Positions 32,814 to 41,471 of a stretch of 48,126 nucleotides of DNA are shown piece after piece. Origin of the DNA: Candidatus Thermoplasmatota archaeon. GTDB lineage: Archaea > Thermoplasmatota > SW-10-69-26 > JACQPN01 > JAJPHT01. The notes under the pieces are model-generated. The model made no database searches and had not been told where the DNA came from. It worked only from the letters and a program-made list of their open reading frames with translations. How positions within the stretch are numbered: position 1 is the stretch's first letter; every line of letters begins with the position of its first letter. The DNA lies in contig DATLGO010000018.1 of the NCBI GenBank assembly GCA_035540375.1, positions 1 through 48,126 on the forward strand, written 5' to 3'. Made by a program: the position numbers and the translations under genes.

Positions 32814-34336
32814 CGGTCGAGGTCGCGCCCGAACACGACCGCCACCGCGATCGACGTGCCGAGCATGGCGATGGCCGTCACCACGGCGACGGTCGCGAAG
32901 GCTTCGCCGAAGGCGGCCCTCGCGGCGGCGAGGAGCGGCTCCCCGAGGTCGGCGGGAAGTCCGCGAGCGATCTCGCGCGCGCGGGCGAGCGACTCCGCGG
33001 CCGCGCGCGCGTCCTCCGCGCCGAGGCCGGGCGGGGCAGTCGCCGCGAGCGACAGCCGATAGATGGCGACGCCGAGGCTCCCGAGCACCGCGATGCCGAG
33101 CGCGCCGCCCAGCTCCGCGCTCGTCTCGGACACGGCCGCCGCGGATCCCGCGCGCTCGGGCGCCGCCTGACGGAGGATGAGCTCCGTCGAGAACGTGAAC
33201 ACCGGTCCGAGCGCGAGGCCCACCAGGACCCACGCCGCGACGTAGAGCGCGAGGTCGGACGCAAGCGACGCCTGCACGAAGAGCGCGAGACCGACGCCCG
33301 CGGAGGCGTAGCCCGCGGCGATGAGGCGAGCGTGGTCGAAGCGCCGCCCCAGCGCGGGCGAGAGGAGGCCGCTCACGACGATGGCGGCCGCTCCGGGGAC
33401 GGACCAGAGTCCCGCCTCCTGGGGCGAGAAGCCGAGGTCGAGCTGGAGGAACTGCGCGCCGAAGAAGGAGATGGAGAACATGACCGTCGCGCTGAACATG
33501 AACGCGACGAGAAGCGTCGCGAAGCGGGTGGATCGCAGGAGGCGCAGGTCGATGAAAGGATGCTCGAGGCGGCGCTGACGGAGGACGAAGGCGCCGAGGA
33601 GGGCGAGGCCGATGACGACCGCGACGGCCGATGCGGTCCCCGCATCCCCTTCCGCGAGTCGCTTGACGCCGTAGATGACGCCGAGGACGCCCGCAAGCGA
33701 GAGCGCGGCGGAGGCGAGGTCGAGCCGCTCGGCGGACGGGTGGCGGAATTCCGGAAGGAGCCGCGGCGCGAGGAGGAAGAGCGCCGCCATGATCGGGACG
33801 TTGATGAGGAACACGGAGCCCCACCAGAAGCGCTCGAGCAGGAGTCCGCCGACGATCGGGCCGAGGATGCCGCCCACCGCGAAGCTCGTGCTCCAGATCG
33901 CGATCGCGGTCGTGAGGTCGCCGCGCTCCCGGAACATGTTGCGCAGCAGCGCGAGCGTGGAGGGGGCGAGCGTGGCGCCCGCGAGCCCCATGAGCGCGCG
34001 GGAGGCGATGAGCATCGCGGAGGACGACGAGAAGGCCGCGATCGCCGAGGCGAGCGCGAAAGCGACGGCGCCGATCCGCAGGAGCCGGCGCCGCCCGATG
34101 CGGTCGCCGAGCGTTCCCATCGTGATGAGGGCCCCCGCGACGAGGAAGCCGTAGATGTCGACGATCCAGAGGAGTTCCGCCGGCGACGGGGCGAGCGCCC
34201 GCGTGAGGCTGGGGACGGCGAGGTGGAGGACCGAGAGGTCCATGACCACGACGAGGCTCGTGAGCGAGAGAACGCCCAGGCCGATCCACTCGCGGCGCGT
34301 CGCGCGATCCGTCGCAATGTCCCCCGTCGCCGCCAC
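32804..34336 (-). CDS. MFS transporter, DHA2 (EmrB/QacA) type
   Basis: The 510-residue protein is a drug/proton antiporter-type exporter with 14 predicted helices. Motif A reads GTLGDRIGRRRLL in the loop after helix 2, the family's 'MDLSVLHLAVPSL' opens helix 1, and motif C-like 'GGILGPIVGGLLLERFWWGSVFLINVP' follows. Substrate unknown. The frame is open upstream through the tRNA-Pro gene, so the GTG at 34336 (VAATGD), the first start clear of the tRNA, is used. It starts 32 bases after the tRNA's 3' end, which suggests read-through from the tRNA promoter. Confidence 0.85.
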   Translation of the reverse strand: MAATGDIATDRATRREWIGLGVLSLTSLVVVMDLSVLHLAVPSLTRALAPSPAELLWIVDIYGFLVAGALITMGTLGDRIGRRRLLRIGAVAFALASAIAAFSSSSAMLIASRALMGLAGATLAPSTLALLRNMFRERGDLTTAIAIWSTSFAVGGILGPIVGGLLLERFWWGSVFLINVPIMAALFLLAPRLLPEFRHPSAERLDLASAALSLAGVLGVIYGVKRLAEGDAGTASAVAVVIGLALLGAFVLRQRRLEHPFIDLRLLRSTRFATLLVAFMFSATVMFSISFFGAQFLQLDLGFSPQEAGLWSVPGAAAIVVSGLLSPALGRRFDHARLIAAGYASAGVGLALFVQASLASDLALYVAAWVLVGLALGPVFTFSTELILRQAAPERAGSAAAVSETSAELGGALGIAVLGSLGVAIYRLSLAATAPPGLGAEDARAAAESLARAREIARGLPADLGEPLLAAARAAFGEAFATVAVVTAIAMLGTSIAVAVVFGRDLDRQA

Positions 34337-34368
34337 GCCGCTCCTTCCGACGCCGCGCGCGCGGCGAG

Positions 34369-34441
34369 TGGGTCCGCCCGGATTTGAACCGAGGTCAAAG
34401 GCTCCCAAAGCCCCTAGGATACCAAGCTACCCCACGGACCC
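34369..34441 (-). tRNA. tRNA-Pro (TGG)
   Basis: This 73-base gene folds fully: acceptor GGGTCCG/CGGACCC, anticodon arm GGGGC-TTTGGGA-GCCTT with anticodon TGG, T arm CTCGG-TTCAAAT-CCGGG, discriminator A. It lies 34 bases after the epimerase gene and just before the MFS gene, all on the minus strand. Confidence 0.94.
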
Positions 34442-34475
34442 GACTGTGGCGAGGATGGATCCCGGCCTCTTGTAC

Positions 34476-35438
34476 CTAACCTTGATCCGCGGCGGTCGCC
34501 ACGGCGGCGAGGCGGATCGCGTCCGCGCTCGTGTGGCGCGGCTTCCAGCCGAGCCCCTTGAGCTTGTCGATCGCGAGCCGCATGACCTTGACGTCGCCGC
34601 GCCAGCCGCGTCCGTCGACGCCGCCCGTGTAGCGGTATTCGACGTCCTTGAGCCCGAGCACCGACGCGCAGATGTCGGCGATCGACTTCACGTCGACGGC
34701 GTCCTCGCTCCCGATGTTGTAGACGTCGTACTTCCTCGTTTGCCGCTCGACCGCGTGGAGGAGCCCCTCCACGGTGTCGGCGACGGAGACGTACGATTTC
34801 GTCTGCTTGCCGTCGCCCAGGATCTCGAGGCGCTTCGGGTTCGCGCGGAGCTTGTGGATGAAGTCGTACGTGACGCCGTGGGTCGAGCGCGGCCCGACGA
34901 CGTTCGCGAAGCGGAAGCTCGCGCCCTGGAAGTCGAACGTGTGGCAGTACGCCGCGATGAGGGACTCCGCGCCGAGCTTCGCGGCGCCGTAGACCGAGAT
35001 GGGCTCGAGGGGGCCGTAGCCCTCGGGCGTCGGGATGATCGCCGCCTCGCCGTAGACCGTGCTCGTGGACGTGAAGGCGATGCGTTTCACGCCCGCGTCG
35101 CGCATGACGTCGAGCACCGTGTTCGTCGCCGTCACGTTCTGCCGCATGTGCTCGGCGGTGCGCTCGAAGCTCGTGCGCACGTCGGGGTCGGCCGCGACGT
35201 GGAAGACGATGTCCGAACCGGTGATGGCGGGACGCAGCGAGCGCGCGTCGAGGACGTCGCCCTGCACGAAGCGCACGCCGGGATTGCGCGCGAGGTGGCC
35301 CAGGAACGACGGGCTCCCCGTGGACAGGTTGTCGTAAACGGTGACGCGCGAGCCGCGCGCGACGAGCGCGTCGACGAGGTGGCTTCCGATGAAGCCCGCG
35401 CCGCCCGTGACGACGGCCGTCGCGCCCCGGAGGTCCAT
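34476..35438 (-). CDS. NAD-dependent sugar epimerase/dehydratase (UDP-glucose 4-epimerase-like)
   Basis: The 320-residue protein is an extended short-chain dehydrogenase. The NAD site TGGAGFIGSHLVDAL is at the N-terminus, then FHVAADPDVRTSFE, the Ser/Thr of STSTVYGE, and the catalytic YGAAK (Tyr-x3-Lys). It would epimerise or dehydrate a nucleotide sugar for surface glycans. The binding pocket does not tell which sugar. A TATA box GCTTTATC at 35463-35470 is 29 bases before the ATG, so the mRNA is leaderless. No glycosyltransferase is adjacent. Confidence 0.87.
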   Translation of the reverse strand: MDLRGATAVVTGGAGFIGSHLVDALVARGSRVTVYDNLSTGSPSFLGHLARNPGVRFVQGDVLDARSLRPAITGSDIVFHVAADPDVRTSFERTAEHMRQNVTATNTVLDVMRDAGVKRIAFTSTSTVYGEAAIIPTPEGYGPLEPISVYGAAKLGAESLIAAYCHTFDFQGASFRFANVVGPRSTHGVTYDFIHKLRANPKRLEILGDGKQTKSYVSVADTVEGLLHAVERQTRKYDVYNIGSEDAVDVKSIADICASVLGLKDVEYRYTGGVDGRGWRGDVKVMRLAIDKLKGLGWKPRHTSADAIRLAAVATAADQG

Positions 35439-35462
35439 GGCGCGGCTACGGCGGGCCTCTCC

Positions 35463-35470
35463 GATAAAGC
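35463..35470 (-). promoter_or_regulatory. TATA box of the sugar epimerase gene
   Basis: Minus-strand GCTTTATC, centred 29 bases upstream of the ATG at 35438. Confidence 0.55.
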
Positions 35471-35479
35471 TAGCCGATC

Positions 35480-36751
35480 CTACCCCTCGACCCGGATCGC
35501 GACGCGCGTCGTGACGGGCTTGCCGGACGGATTCACGAGCCCGACGTCCACCGTGTAGTCCCCGGGGGGCGCGGTCGCGTTCACGTAAAGCGGCACGTAG
35601 AGCGTCCCCTTCGGCGGGATCGTGGTCGTTCGGAGCGCGTCGTCGAGGAAGAAGAGCGTCGCGGCGTTCAGGAAATTCCGGATGATGAGCTCGGGAACGT
35701 CGAGGAGGGTGATCGCGGGGTCGTCGAACCAGTGGCCGGTCGAGGCGCGGAGGGCCGGCTCCGCGGCGGCGACGTGGGTCTTCACGCCGTAGGCCTGGCC
35801 GACGGCCGAAACCTCGCGGGCCGCGAGCCAGATCGCGGTCGCCTGCTCCCGCTTCGCGACGAAGCGTGGGACGGTATCGACGGGCTCGAGCGTGACGGAG
35901 GTTTCGAGCGCGGGTCCGAGCGCGTGGTGGAATTCGGAGGTCGTCGCATCGACGGTGGCGCCCTTCGGCCCGGCCACGATCTCCGCCTGGCCGACCACCT
36001 GGAGATCGCCAGGGATCGGCAGCTCCCCGACGCGCCAGCCCGATCCGGACCCGAGCGTCCAGGCCACGTCCGCCTCCTGAACGTCGACGCGCGTCGCGGC
36101 CGCGACGAGCCGCCCGCCCGCGACGGCGAGACCCTCGGCGCGGACCACTTCGAGCGTGCCGCGCCCGAGACGGTCGAGCACGATGCCCTCGAAGCGCTGC
36201 CGCTCTGCAAGCTCGAGGCGGATCGGCGCGCGCGTCTCGCCGCCCTCGGCGACGATCGCGTTCTCGGCGGCCGGCATCTCGACGACGATCTTCGTGCCGT
36301 CGAAACCGCCGACGTTTCCGCGCTCGATCGCGATCGCGCCGGCGATCGCGAGCGTGGGGGCGCCGACGAGCGTCGCGGACTCGCCCGCGAAGGAGCGCTG
36401 GCGTCCGTCGTCGCCGCTCCACGACCCGTTGAGGCCGAGGAACCGGACGCGGGCCTCGGAGAAACCGAACAGCGGCTCGATCGCGAGGCTCGCGACGTCG
36501 GCCTTGACCACGCCGCCGCGCCAGAGGACGCATGCGGGCGCGCCCGTGTATTCGAGGGCGTGGGGCGCGGTCTCGCCGAAGGCGGCCGTGATCTGCGGAC
36601 CCTTCACGATCGCGACGGGCTCGGGACAATCGAGGCCCGCGACCAAGGTTCCGTGCGGGAAGCCTGGGACGTTCTCCAGGTCGTCGATGGCGGCGAAGCA
36701 GCCGGCGAAGGTCGGGAGCGCGAGGACGAGCGCAAGGGCGGAGGCGCGCAT
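35480..36751 (-). CDS. Predicted lipoprotein of unknown function
   Basis: The 423-residue protein has a signal peptide and lipobox TFAGC (Cys18), so it is likely lipid-anchored outside. The rest is beta-rich with many short hydrophobic strands and no recognised domain. The C-terminal 100 residues ('IPPKGTLYVPLYVNATAPPGDYTVDVGLVNPSGKPVTTRVAIRVEG') look like an immunoglobulin-like or CARDB-type beta sandwich, common in archaeal surface proteins. ATG at 36751 has a TATA-like CGCTAAAC centred 28 bases upstream, overlapping the fibrillarin stop, so it is a separate unit. Confidence 0.65.
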   Translation of the reverse strand: MRASALALVLALPTFAGCFAAIDDLENVPGFPHGTLVAGLDCPEPVAIVKGPQITAAFGETAPHALEYTGAPACVLWRGGVVKADVASLAIEPLFGFSEARVRFLGLNGSWSGDDGRQRSFAGESATLVGAPTLAIAGAIAIERGNVGGFDGTKIVVEMPAAENAIVAEGGETRAPIRLELAERQRFEGIVLDRLGRGTLEVVRAEGLAVAGGRLVAAATRVDVQEADVAWTLGSGSGWRVGELPIPGDLQVVGQAEIVAGPKGATVDATTSEFHHALGPALETSVTLEPVDTVPRFVAKREQATAIWLAAREVSAVGQAYGVKTHVAAAEPALRASTGHWFDDPAITLLDVPELIIRNFLNAATLFFLDDALRTTTIPPKGTLYVPLYVNATAPPGDYTVDVGLVNPSGKPVTTRVAIRVEG

Positions 36752-36777
36752 CGGGTCGGCGACCGCCCGCCGGCCGT

Positions 36778-37461
36778 TTAGCGGTTCCGGCGCTCGCGCT
36801 CCGTCCTCGGCTTGAAGAGAAGCGCCGCGTGGTCGCGCTCGTAGGGGCCGAGGTCGACGCTCTCGACGAGCGCGTAGCCCGAATCGCGCTCGACCTCGTG
36901 CGCGACCTGGTCGTAGACCGCGCGCGGATCGGCCGCGACGTCGACGCTGCGGGCCTTCACCATGAACATGCCCCAGGCGGGCGCGAACACGCGGAGGTTG
37001 CGCGCGAAGATGGCGGCCTGGTGCCGCTGCGCGATGTCCTGGTAGAGGACCTCCACGTTGCCCGCGAAACGGCGGTAACGATCGGGCCTCCACGCGTCGC
37101 CCAGGATGGGCACGATGTTCGATCGGTGGTCCGCGACGGATACGAGGTCGCGGAAGGAGCGCGGCGAGAACTCGAGGCTGAAGACGACGCCCTTCGAGGC
37201 GATGTCGCTCACGTGCGACGGCGTCGTGCCGTTCGCCGCGCCGAGGTAGAGGACACGCGTCTGCGGCCCGATCGGCATCGAGCGGCCGCCCTTCAGGATG
37301 TAGGCGGCGAGCTTCGACCGCGTGGGGTTCCACGTGCGGTACTCGTCACCGCGCACGTTCACGAGATCTTCGTCGTACACCTTGCGTCCGGGCGCGAGGT
37401 TCCGCGTCGCGAGACGGGAATCCTCGAGCTGGACGACGTTCGCGTACAGCTCGCGCGTCAC
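36778..37461 (-). CDS. flpA: Fibrillarin, rRNA/tRNA 2'-O-methyltransferase
   Basis: Fibrillarin is the methyltransferase of box C/D sRNPs; guided by C/D RNAs it methylates ribose 2'-OH on rRNA and tRNA with S-adenosylmethionine. The 227-residue protein has YRTWNPTRSKLAAYILKG and the SAM motif VLYLGAANGTTPSHVSDI, then FSLEFSPRSFRDLV and 'GNVEVLYQDIAQRHQAAIFARN'. It lacks the Gly/Arg tail of eukaryotic fibrillarin, as archaeal ones do. The GTG at 37461 overlaps the nop5 stop (GTGA) and has GGAGGTGACC upstream, so it is co-translated with Nop5. Confidence 0.95.
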   Translation of the reverse strand: MTRELYANVVQLEDSRLATRNLAPGRKVYDEDLVNVRGDEYRTWNPTRSKLAAYILKGGRSMPIGPQTRVLYLGAANGTTPSHVSDIASKGVVFSLEFSPRSFRDLVSVADHRSNIVPILGDAWRPDRYRRFAGNVEVLYQDIAQRHQAAIFARNLRVFAPAWGMFMVKARSVDVAADPRAVYDQVAHEVERDSGYALVESVDLGPYERDHAALLFKPRTERERRNR

Positions 37462-39032
37462 GATCGGTCACCTCCGCGGCGGCGGTCGTATTTCTTGCCG
37501 GGGCGGTCGCCTCCGCCTCCACGGTCTTCGCGCGGTCGGTAGGGTCGGTCGCCGCCGCCTTCGCGCGGGCGGAAGCCGCCTTCGCGGGACGGGGGCGGGC
37601 CCCGGTCGTCGCGCGGTCGGTAGGGTCGGTCGCCGCCGCCTTCGCGCGGGCGGAAGCCGCCCTCGCGCGGCCGGAATCCGCCGCGGTCCTCGCGGGGCCG
37701 GAAGCCGCCGCCTTCGCGGGGCCTGAATCCGCCTTCGCGCGGCGTGTAGCCGCCCCGGTCCTCGCGGGGCCGGAATCCGCCGCGGTCCTCGCGGGGCCGG
37801 AAGGGCCGGTCGCCCGCGGCCTCCGCGGGGCGGAACCCGCCCCGTTCCTCGCGCGGCGCGAACGGACGTCCGCCTTCGCGGGGCCTGAAGCCGCCCCGCT
37901 CCTCGCGGGGCCGGAACCCGCCTTCCCGGCGGAATCCGCCGCCGCGCTCGGGCGGGCCGCGGCGATCGGGGGTCCGGCGCGGGCGCGTCTTGCGGCCCGC
38001 GGCGATTTCGCGCGCCCGGGCCTCGAACTCGTCGAGGAGGCGGGCGCCCGCGGTCTTGTCCTGCGTGAACGCGTCGGCGCGGGCCGCGAGGGCGACCTTC
38101 GCCGCGAGCGTGCGGGCGAGGGCGCCGCGCTGGTGGCGGCCCGCGCGGTGGATCGTGGGAACCTGGAAGAGGTGGCCGTGCTTCGGCGGCTTCTTGCCTT
38201 CCCGGATGTGGCGGAAGAGCGCCTTCTCGGCGCCGAGCGTCTGGATGGTGCCCGCGGGCATCGACGCGAGGCGGGCAAGGCCGCCCGCGCTCTTGAGCAG
38301 GCGCGCCGCGACGAGGGGACCGACGAGGATCGTGACGTTCGGCGCGATGATCGCGACGTTCTCGGTGAGGTACTTCTCGAGGTCGCCGCGCAGGCCGTAG
38401 AGGTTCGCCGTGACGCGCGCGAGGGCCTTGATCGCCTCCTCCTCGGCGGGGCCGAGCGTGCCGCCCATCGGATCGGCGGGGGCGAGCTCGGGCTTCGCCG
38501 CGACGATCCTCTCGCGGTTGCCGTGCTGGTTGATGAGCGCCGCGAACTCCTCGTGGCGCGCGACCGAATCCGCGAGCTCGGGGAAATGCAGGCCGAACCA
38601 CTCGCGCAGGCGCTCGGAGAGGATGTTCGCCTGCGCCATGACCTCGTCGATCGCGTCGACGCTCTGCAGGACGTGGAGGTCGCGCTTCGCGAGGGCGTGG
38701 CGAAGCGACGCGCGCGCGAGCACGAGGCTCGCGTCGTGGAGGAGGGCCGTCGTGAAGCCCCAGTCGGACGCTCGGCCCGCAAGGTCGGGGAGGGTGGAGG
38801 CGTCGGCGTCGAGGGCGAGGCGCGCGCCGGGAAGCCGGGCGAGGCGCTCCTCGGCGACGGTGAACGCGTCGGAACGGCGCGCGAGGTCCTTCTCCTCGTC
38901 GAGGACGTCGCCGCGCTCGATCCGCTCGAGAAGCCCCGCCAGGGCGCGGGCGTCGCGCGGGAAGAGGCGCTCGTCCACGATCCGGTCGCCTTCGACGAGG
39001 AAGGCCCCGAACCACGTGGTGAGAAGGAACAT
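37458..39032 (-). CDS. Nop5 (Nop56/58) with a long Arg/Gly/Phe-rich repeat tail
   Basis: Nop5 bridges L7Ae-bound C/D RNA and fibrillarin. Residues 1 to about 360 are a normal archaeal Nop5, with a fibrillarin-binding N-terminal domain, a coiled coil and the Nop domain ('ITENVAIIAPN'-type YLTENVAIIAPNVTILVGPL and 'GAEKALFRHIREGKKPPKHG'). Residues 364-524 are an unusual 161-residue disordered tail built of [F/Y]-R-P-R-E units: eight exact GFRPRE plus about six variants, interspersed with ERGG, EDRGG and GGGDRPY. Archaeal Nop5 normally ends in a short Lys-rich tail. At DNA level, 53 bases recur exactly at 37528 and 37609. The ATG at 39032 has a TATA box 29 bases upstream (leaderless). Confidence 0.93.
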   Translation of the reverse strand: MFLLTTWFGAFLVEGDRIVDERLFPRDARALAGLLERIERGDVLDEEKDLARRSDAFTVAEERLARLPGARLALDADASTLPDLAGRASDWGFTTALLHDASLVLARASLRHALAKRDLHVLQSVDAIDEVMAQANILSERLREWFGLHFPELADSVARHEEFAALINQHGNRERIVAAKPELAPADPMGGTLGPAEEEAIKALARVTANLYGLRGDLEKYLTENVAIIAPNVTILVGPLVAARLLKSAGGLARLASMPAGTIQTLGAEKALFRHIREGKKPPKHGHLFQVPTIHRAGRHQRGALARTLAAKVALAARADAFTQDKTAGARLLDEFEARAREIAAGRKTRPRRTPDRRGPPERGGGFRREGGFRPREERGGFRPREGGRPFAPREERGGFRPAEAAGDRPFRPREDRGGFRPREDRGGYTPREGGFRPREGGGFRPREDRGGFRPREGGFRPREGGGDRPYRPRDDRGPPPSREGGFRPREGGGDRPYRPREDRGGGGDRPGKKYDRRRGGDRS

Positions 39033-39056
39033 GGGGTGCGAACCCCCGGCCCCCTT

Positions 39057-39064
39057 CTTAAAGC
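39057..39064 (-). promoter_or_regulatory. TATA box of the nop5-fibrillarin operon
   Basis: Minus-strand GCTTTAAG, centred about 29 bases upstream of the ATG at 39032. Confidence 0.55.
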
Positions 39065-39072
39065 CTACCCGG

Positions 39073-41220
39073 CTACGCCTCGCACGCGTAGACGCCCGTC
39101 GCGACGCCGAAACGGCGCTTCTCGACGAGCCCCTTGCGCTCGAGGCGCGCGAGGCCGGCATGGATGGCCGACGGGGTGAGGCCGAGGCGCCGGGCGAGCT
39201 CCCTCTGGGACAGGCCGGGCTCCTCCCGGACGAGGTCGAAGAGGGCCTGCGACGACCCGGCAAGGAGCGTCGAGCGGCGCGTCATCTCGCCGTGCGGGAT
39301 GGACCCGGTCGCGAACCAGCGGATGTAGCGTCCCGCGTCGACCCGAGTGACGTGGTTCGTGCGGTGCAGCACCTCGAGGTGGTAGGTCATGGCGCCGTTG
39401 CCGCACGGCACGCGCCGGAGGAGCTCCGAGGTGTGGATGCCGGGCTGCTCGCGGATCGCCTCGAGGATCTGCTGGCGGGCGTCGTTCTCGAGCACGTCGC
39501 CCTTCGCGAGGCGCGTGTAGAGGGGGGCGAGGAGGCCGCGCGCAAGCAGCGCGCCGACGCCGTTCGCGAGGAGCGCGAGGAGCGTGAGGCTCGCGGCGGC
39601 CGCGGCCGCAAGCGCGAGCGGGGCGGGAACGTCGGAGGCGGTCGGCTTCGCGACCGTGCCGCGGGAAACCTTCGCGACGGGGAGGACGATGCGCGAAGGG
39701 GCGAATTCGGAGCGGTGGTCGCGGTCGAGAACGACGCCGTAGAGGACGGCGCCCGTCGCCGCGTCGAGCGCGACCTGGGCGCGCTCGTACCCGTTGTCGA
39801 TGCCGGCGTCCGCAAGCTGGGACTCGGTCCTGAGGTGGCCGACGACGACGATGGCGCCCTCGGGGGCCCACCGCGCTTCGATGAACGTGAGGGGCCGGTG
39901 GAGGGACGCAGGTTGATCGGCCCTCCAGACGGCGACGGCGCTTTCGAGCGTGAGGACCGTCGTCGGGAGCTTCGAGACGTCGAAGGGCGCGTGGCGCGAC
40001 TCCGAGCCGTCGCTCACGGTGTAGCTCGGCGGCGCGCCCGGGACGAGGGTCGAGGTGGCGCGCTCCGTGACGTACACCGTGCGGGCGACGCCGGCCGCGG
40101 GATCGGCCCACGTGAGCGTCCAGCTGCGCGCGGCGGGCGCCTGGACGGCGTCGCCGCGGGCGAAGCTCGAGCGGTCGTCGTAGCGCGCGACGACGAGGCG
40201 GGCCTCGGGATGCTCCTCGCGCCAGGCCTGGAAGCGCGTCGCGCGCGGGTCCTCGAGCGCCACCTCGACGGCGCGGGACAACGGGAACCGGATGGCGTCG
40301 CCCTCGCCGTCGGCCGCGCCCTCGCGGCCGAGGGGGGCGAATTCGGCGCGCGGCCGCCGCTCGGGCGCGGGCGCGGGATCGGCGGGGGCGAGGAGGGGCG
40401 CATCGCCCGCCTCGAGGCCGGACAGCGTCGCCGTCGTGGTCACGCGGAGGCCGGCGGACTCGGACTCGAAGACGGCCTGGGCGGGGTAGGCGACGCCGGG
40501 GGCGAGCCACCAGTCGTGGCGCTCGCGACCCTGTCGGACGTCGAAGGCGCCCGCGGAGTAGCGGAACGCGGCGCCCGCGGCCACCGTCTCCCAGCCGATG
40601 GGGTCGAGGGTGGCGCCTTCCCACGAGGGACCCGCCAGGGTGGCGAAGGGCGCGCGCGTGCGCGGGTCGGGGCAGGCTTCGGTGTACGGCCGGGCCAAGC
40701 CTTCGACCTCGCCGCCCTGCCACGCGGCGCGCGCGAGGCACTGGAGCGGGCCCCACCAGGCGTAGGTGCGGTATTGGCCGAGGAGGGAGTGCGTGTACGG
40801 GACCTCGAGAACGAAGAGGGTCCGTTCGGTCCCGCTGACGGAGGTGAAGTGCGTGACGTCGACCGCGAAGGGGGCGACGGACCCGCCGCGGAAGGCGAGC
40901 CGGAACGGCTGCGCCGCGGCATCGTGGTCGAGCGCCCGGATGGACCCGACGAGGAGGTCCCCCGTCGTGGGGACGCCGAGGGCGTCGCGCTCGACGACCG
41001 GGCCCGCCCACGTGAAGGTCATCTCGTAGAACCTCGAGGGGCCGCCGTCCTCGGTGACGTTGAGGACGTAGCTCACGACGTCGCCCCGCCGGGGCATCCC
41101 CACGGCGGGATCGCTGGAATCGCGTTCGTCCGCGAGCGCGCCGGCGCCGAGGGCGAGCCAGGACCCCGCAAGGAGGATCGTCGCAAGGGTGAGCGCGAGG
41201 AGCTTCGTCGATCGCCGCAT
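39073..41220 (-). CDS. Membrane-anchored one-component regulator: large outside domain, cytoplasmic winged helices
   Basis: The 715-residue protein has a signal peptide (residues 1-30), then about 500 residues of extracellular beta-rich domain. One membrane helix follows at about 535-565 ('PAPLALAAAAAASLTLLALLANGV'), and a cytoplasmic part ends the protein. That part has two winged helices: 'ILEAIREQPGIHTSELLRRVPCGNGAMTYHLEVLHRTNHV' and 'ALFDLVREEPGLSQRELARRLGLTPSAIHAGLARLERKGLV'. It should bind DNA at the membrane and respond to an outside signal. The second wing lies at the very C-terminus. ATG 41220 has GGGAGGT 5 bases upstream. Ligand and targets unknown. Confidence 0.75.
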   Translation of the reverse strand: MRRSTKLLALTLATILLAGSWLALGAGALADERDSSDPAVGMPRRGDVVSYVLNVTEDGGPSRFYEMTFTWAGPVVERDALGVPTTGDLLVGSIRALDHDAAAQPFRLAFRGGSVAPFAVDVTHFTSVSGTERTLFVLEVPYTHSLLGQYRTYAWWGPLQCLARAAWQGGEVEGLARPYTEACPDPRTRAPFATLAGPSWEGATLDPIGWETVAAGAAFRYSAGAFDVRQGRERHDWWLAPGVAYPAQAVFESESAGLRVTTTATLSGLEAGDAPLLAPADPAPAPERRPRAEFAPLGREGAADGEGDAIRFPLSRAVEVALEDPRATRFQAWREEHPEARLVVARYDDRSSFARGDAVQAPAARSWTLTWADPAAGVARTVYVTERATSTLVPGAPPSYTVSDGSESRHAPFDVSKLPTTVLTLESAVAVWRADQPASLHRPLTFIEARWAPEGAIVVVGHLRTESQLADAGIDNGYERAQVALDAATGAVLYGVVLDRDHRSEFAPSRIVLPVAKVSRGTVAKPTASDVPAPLALAAAAAASLTLLALLANGVGALLARGLLAPLYTRLAKGDVLENDARQQILEAIREQPGIHTSELLRRVPCGNGAMTYHLEVLHRTNHVTRVDAGRYIRWFATGSIPHGEMTRRSTLLAGSSQALFDLVREEPGLSQRELARRLGLTPSAIHAGLARLERKGLVEKRRFGVATGVYACEA

Positions 41221-41442
41221 GCCAGACCTCCCGGCGGGTCCGATGCGGGTTATGCCCTCTTGAATGCTTCGTCCGCCTGGACCCCCGCCGACAACGTTCT
41301 CCGGGGCCCGTGCGCAACCGGGCCTCCGCCTTCACCCGGCCCGTGGGCGGATGCCCGGGCGGGGCGCGTGAACCCCTCCGGGTCCAGGGGCCCCTTCCCG
41401 TGTCCGTCGACCGCCGTTTGCGGCCGCGGCGGGCCGAAGCCC

Positions 41443-41449
41443 TGATTTG
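41443..41449 (+). promoter_or_regulatory. TATA-like box of pyrD
   Basis: TGATTTG, centred 26 bases upstream of the GTG at 41472; it supports this start over the longer open frame. Confidence 0.45.
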
Positions 41450-41471
41450 TGGGGCCCGCCTTGCGCGGCGC

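Noticed and set aside
34337-34408. MFS start upstream of 34336
   Set aside because: It would overlap the tRNA-Pro gene.
41310-41471. Longer pyrD start at 41310
   Set aside because: The extra 54 residues are Arg/Gly/Pro-rich; the promoter and class 2 N-terminus both point to 41472.
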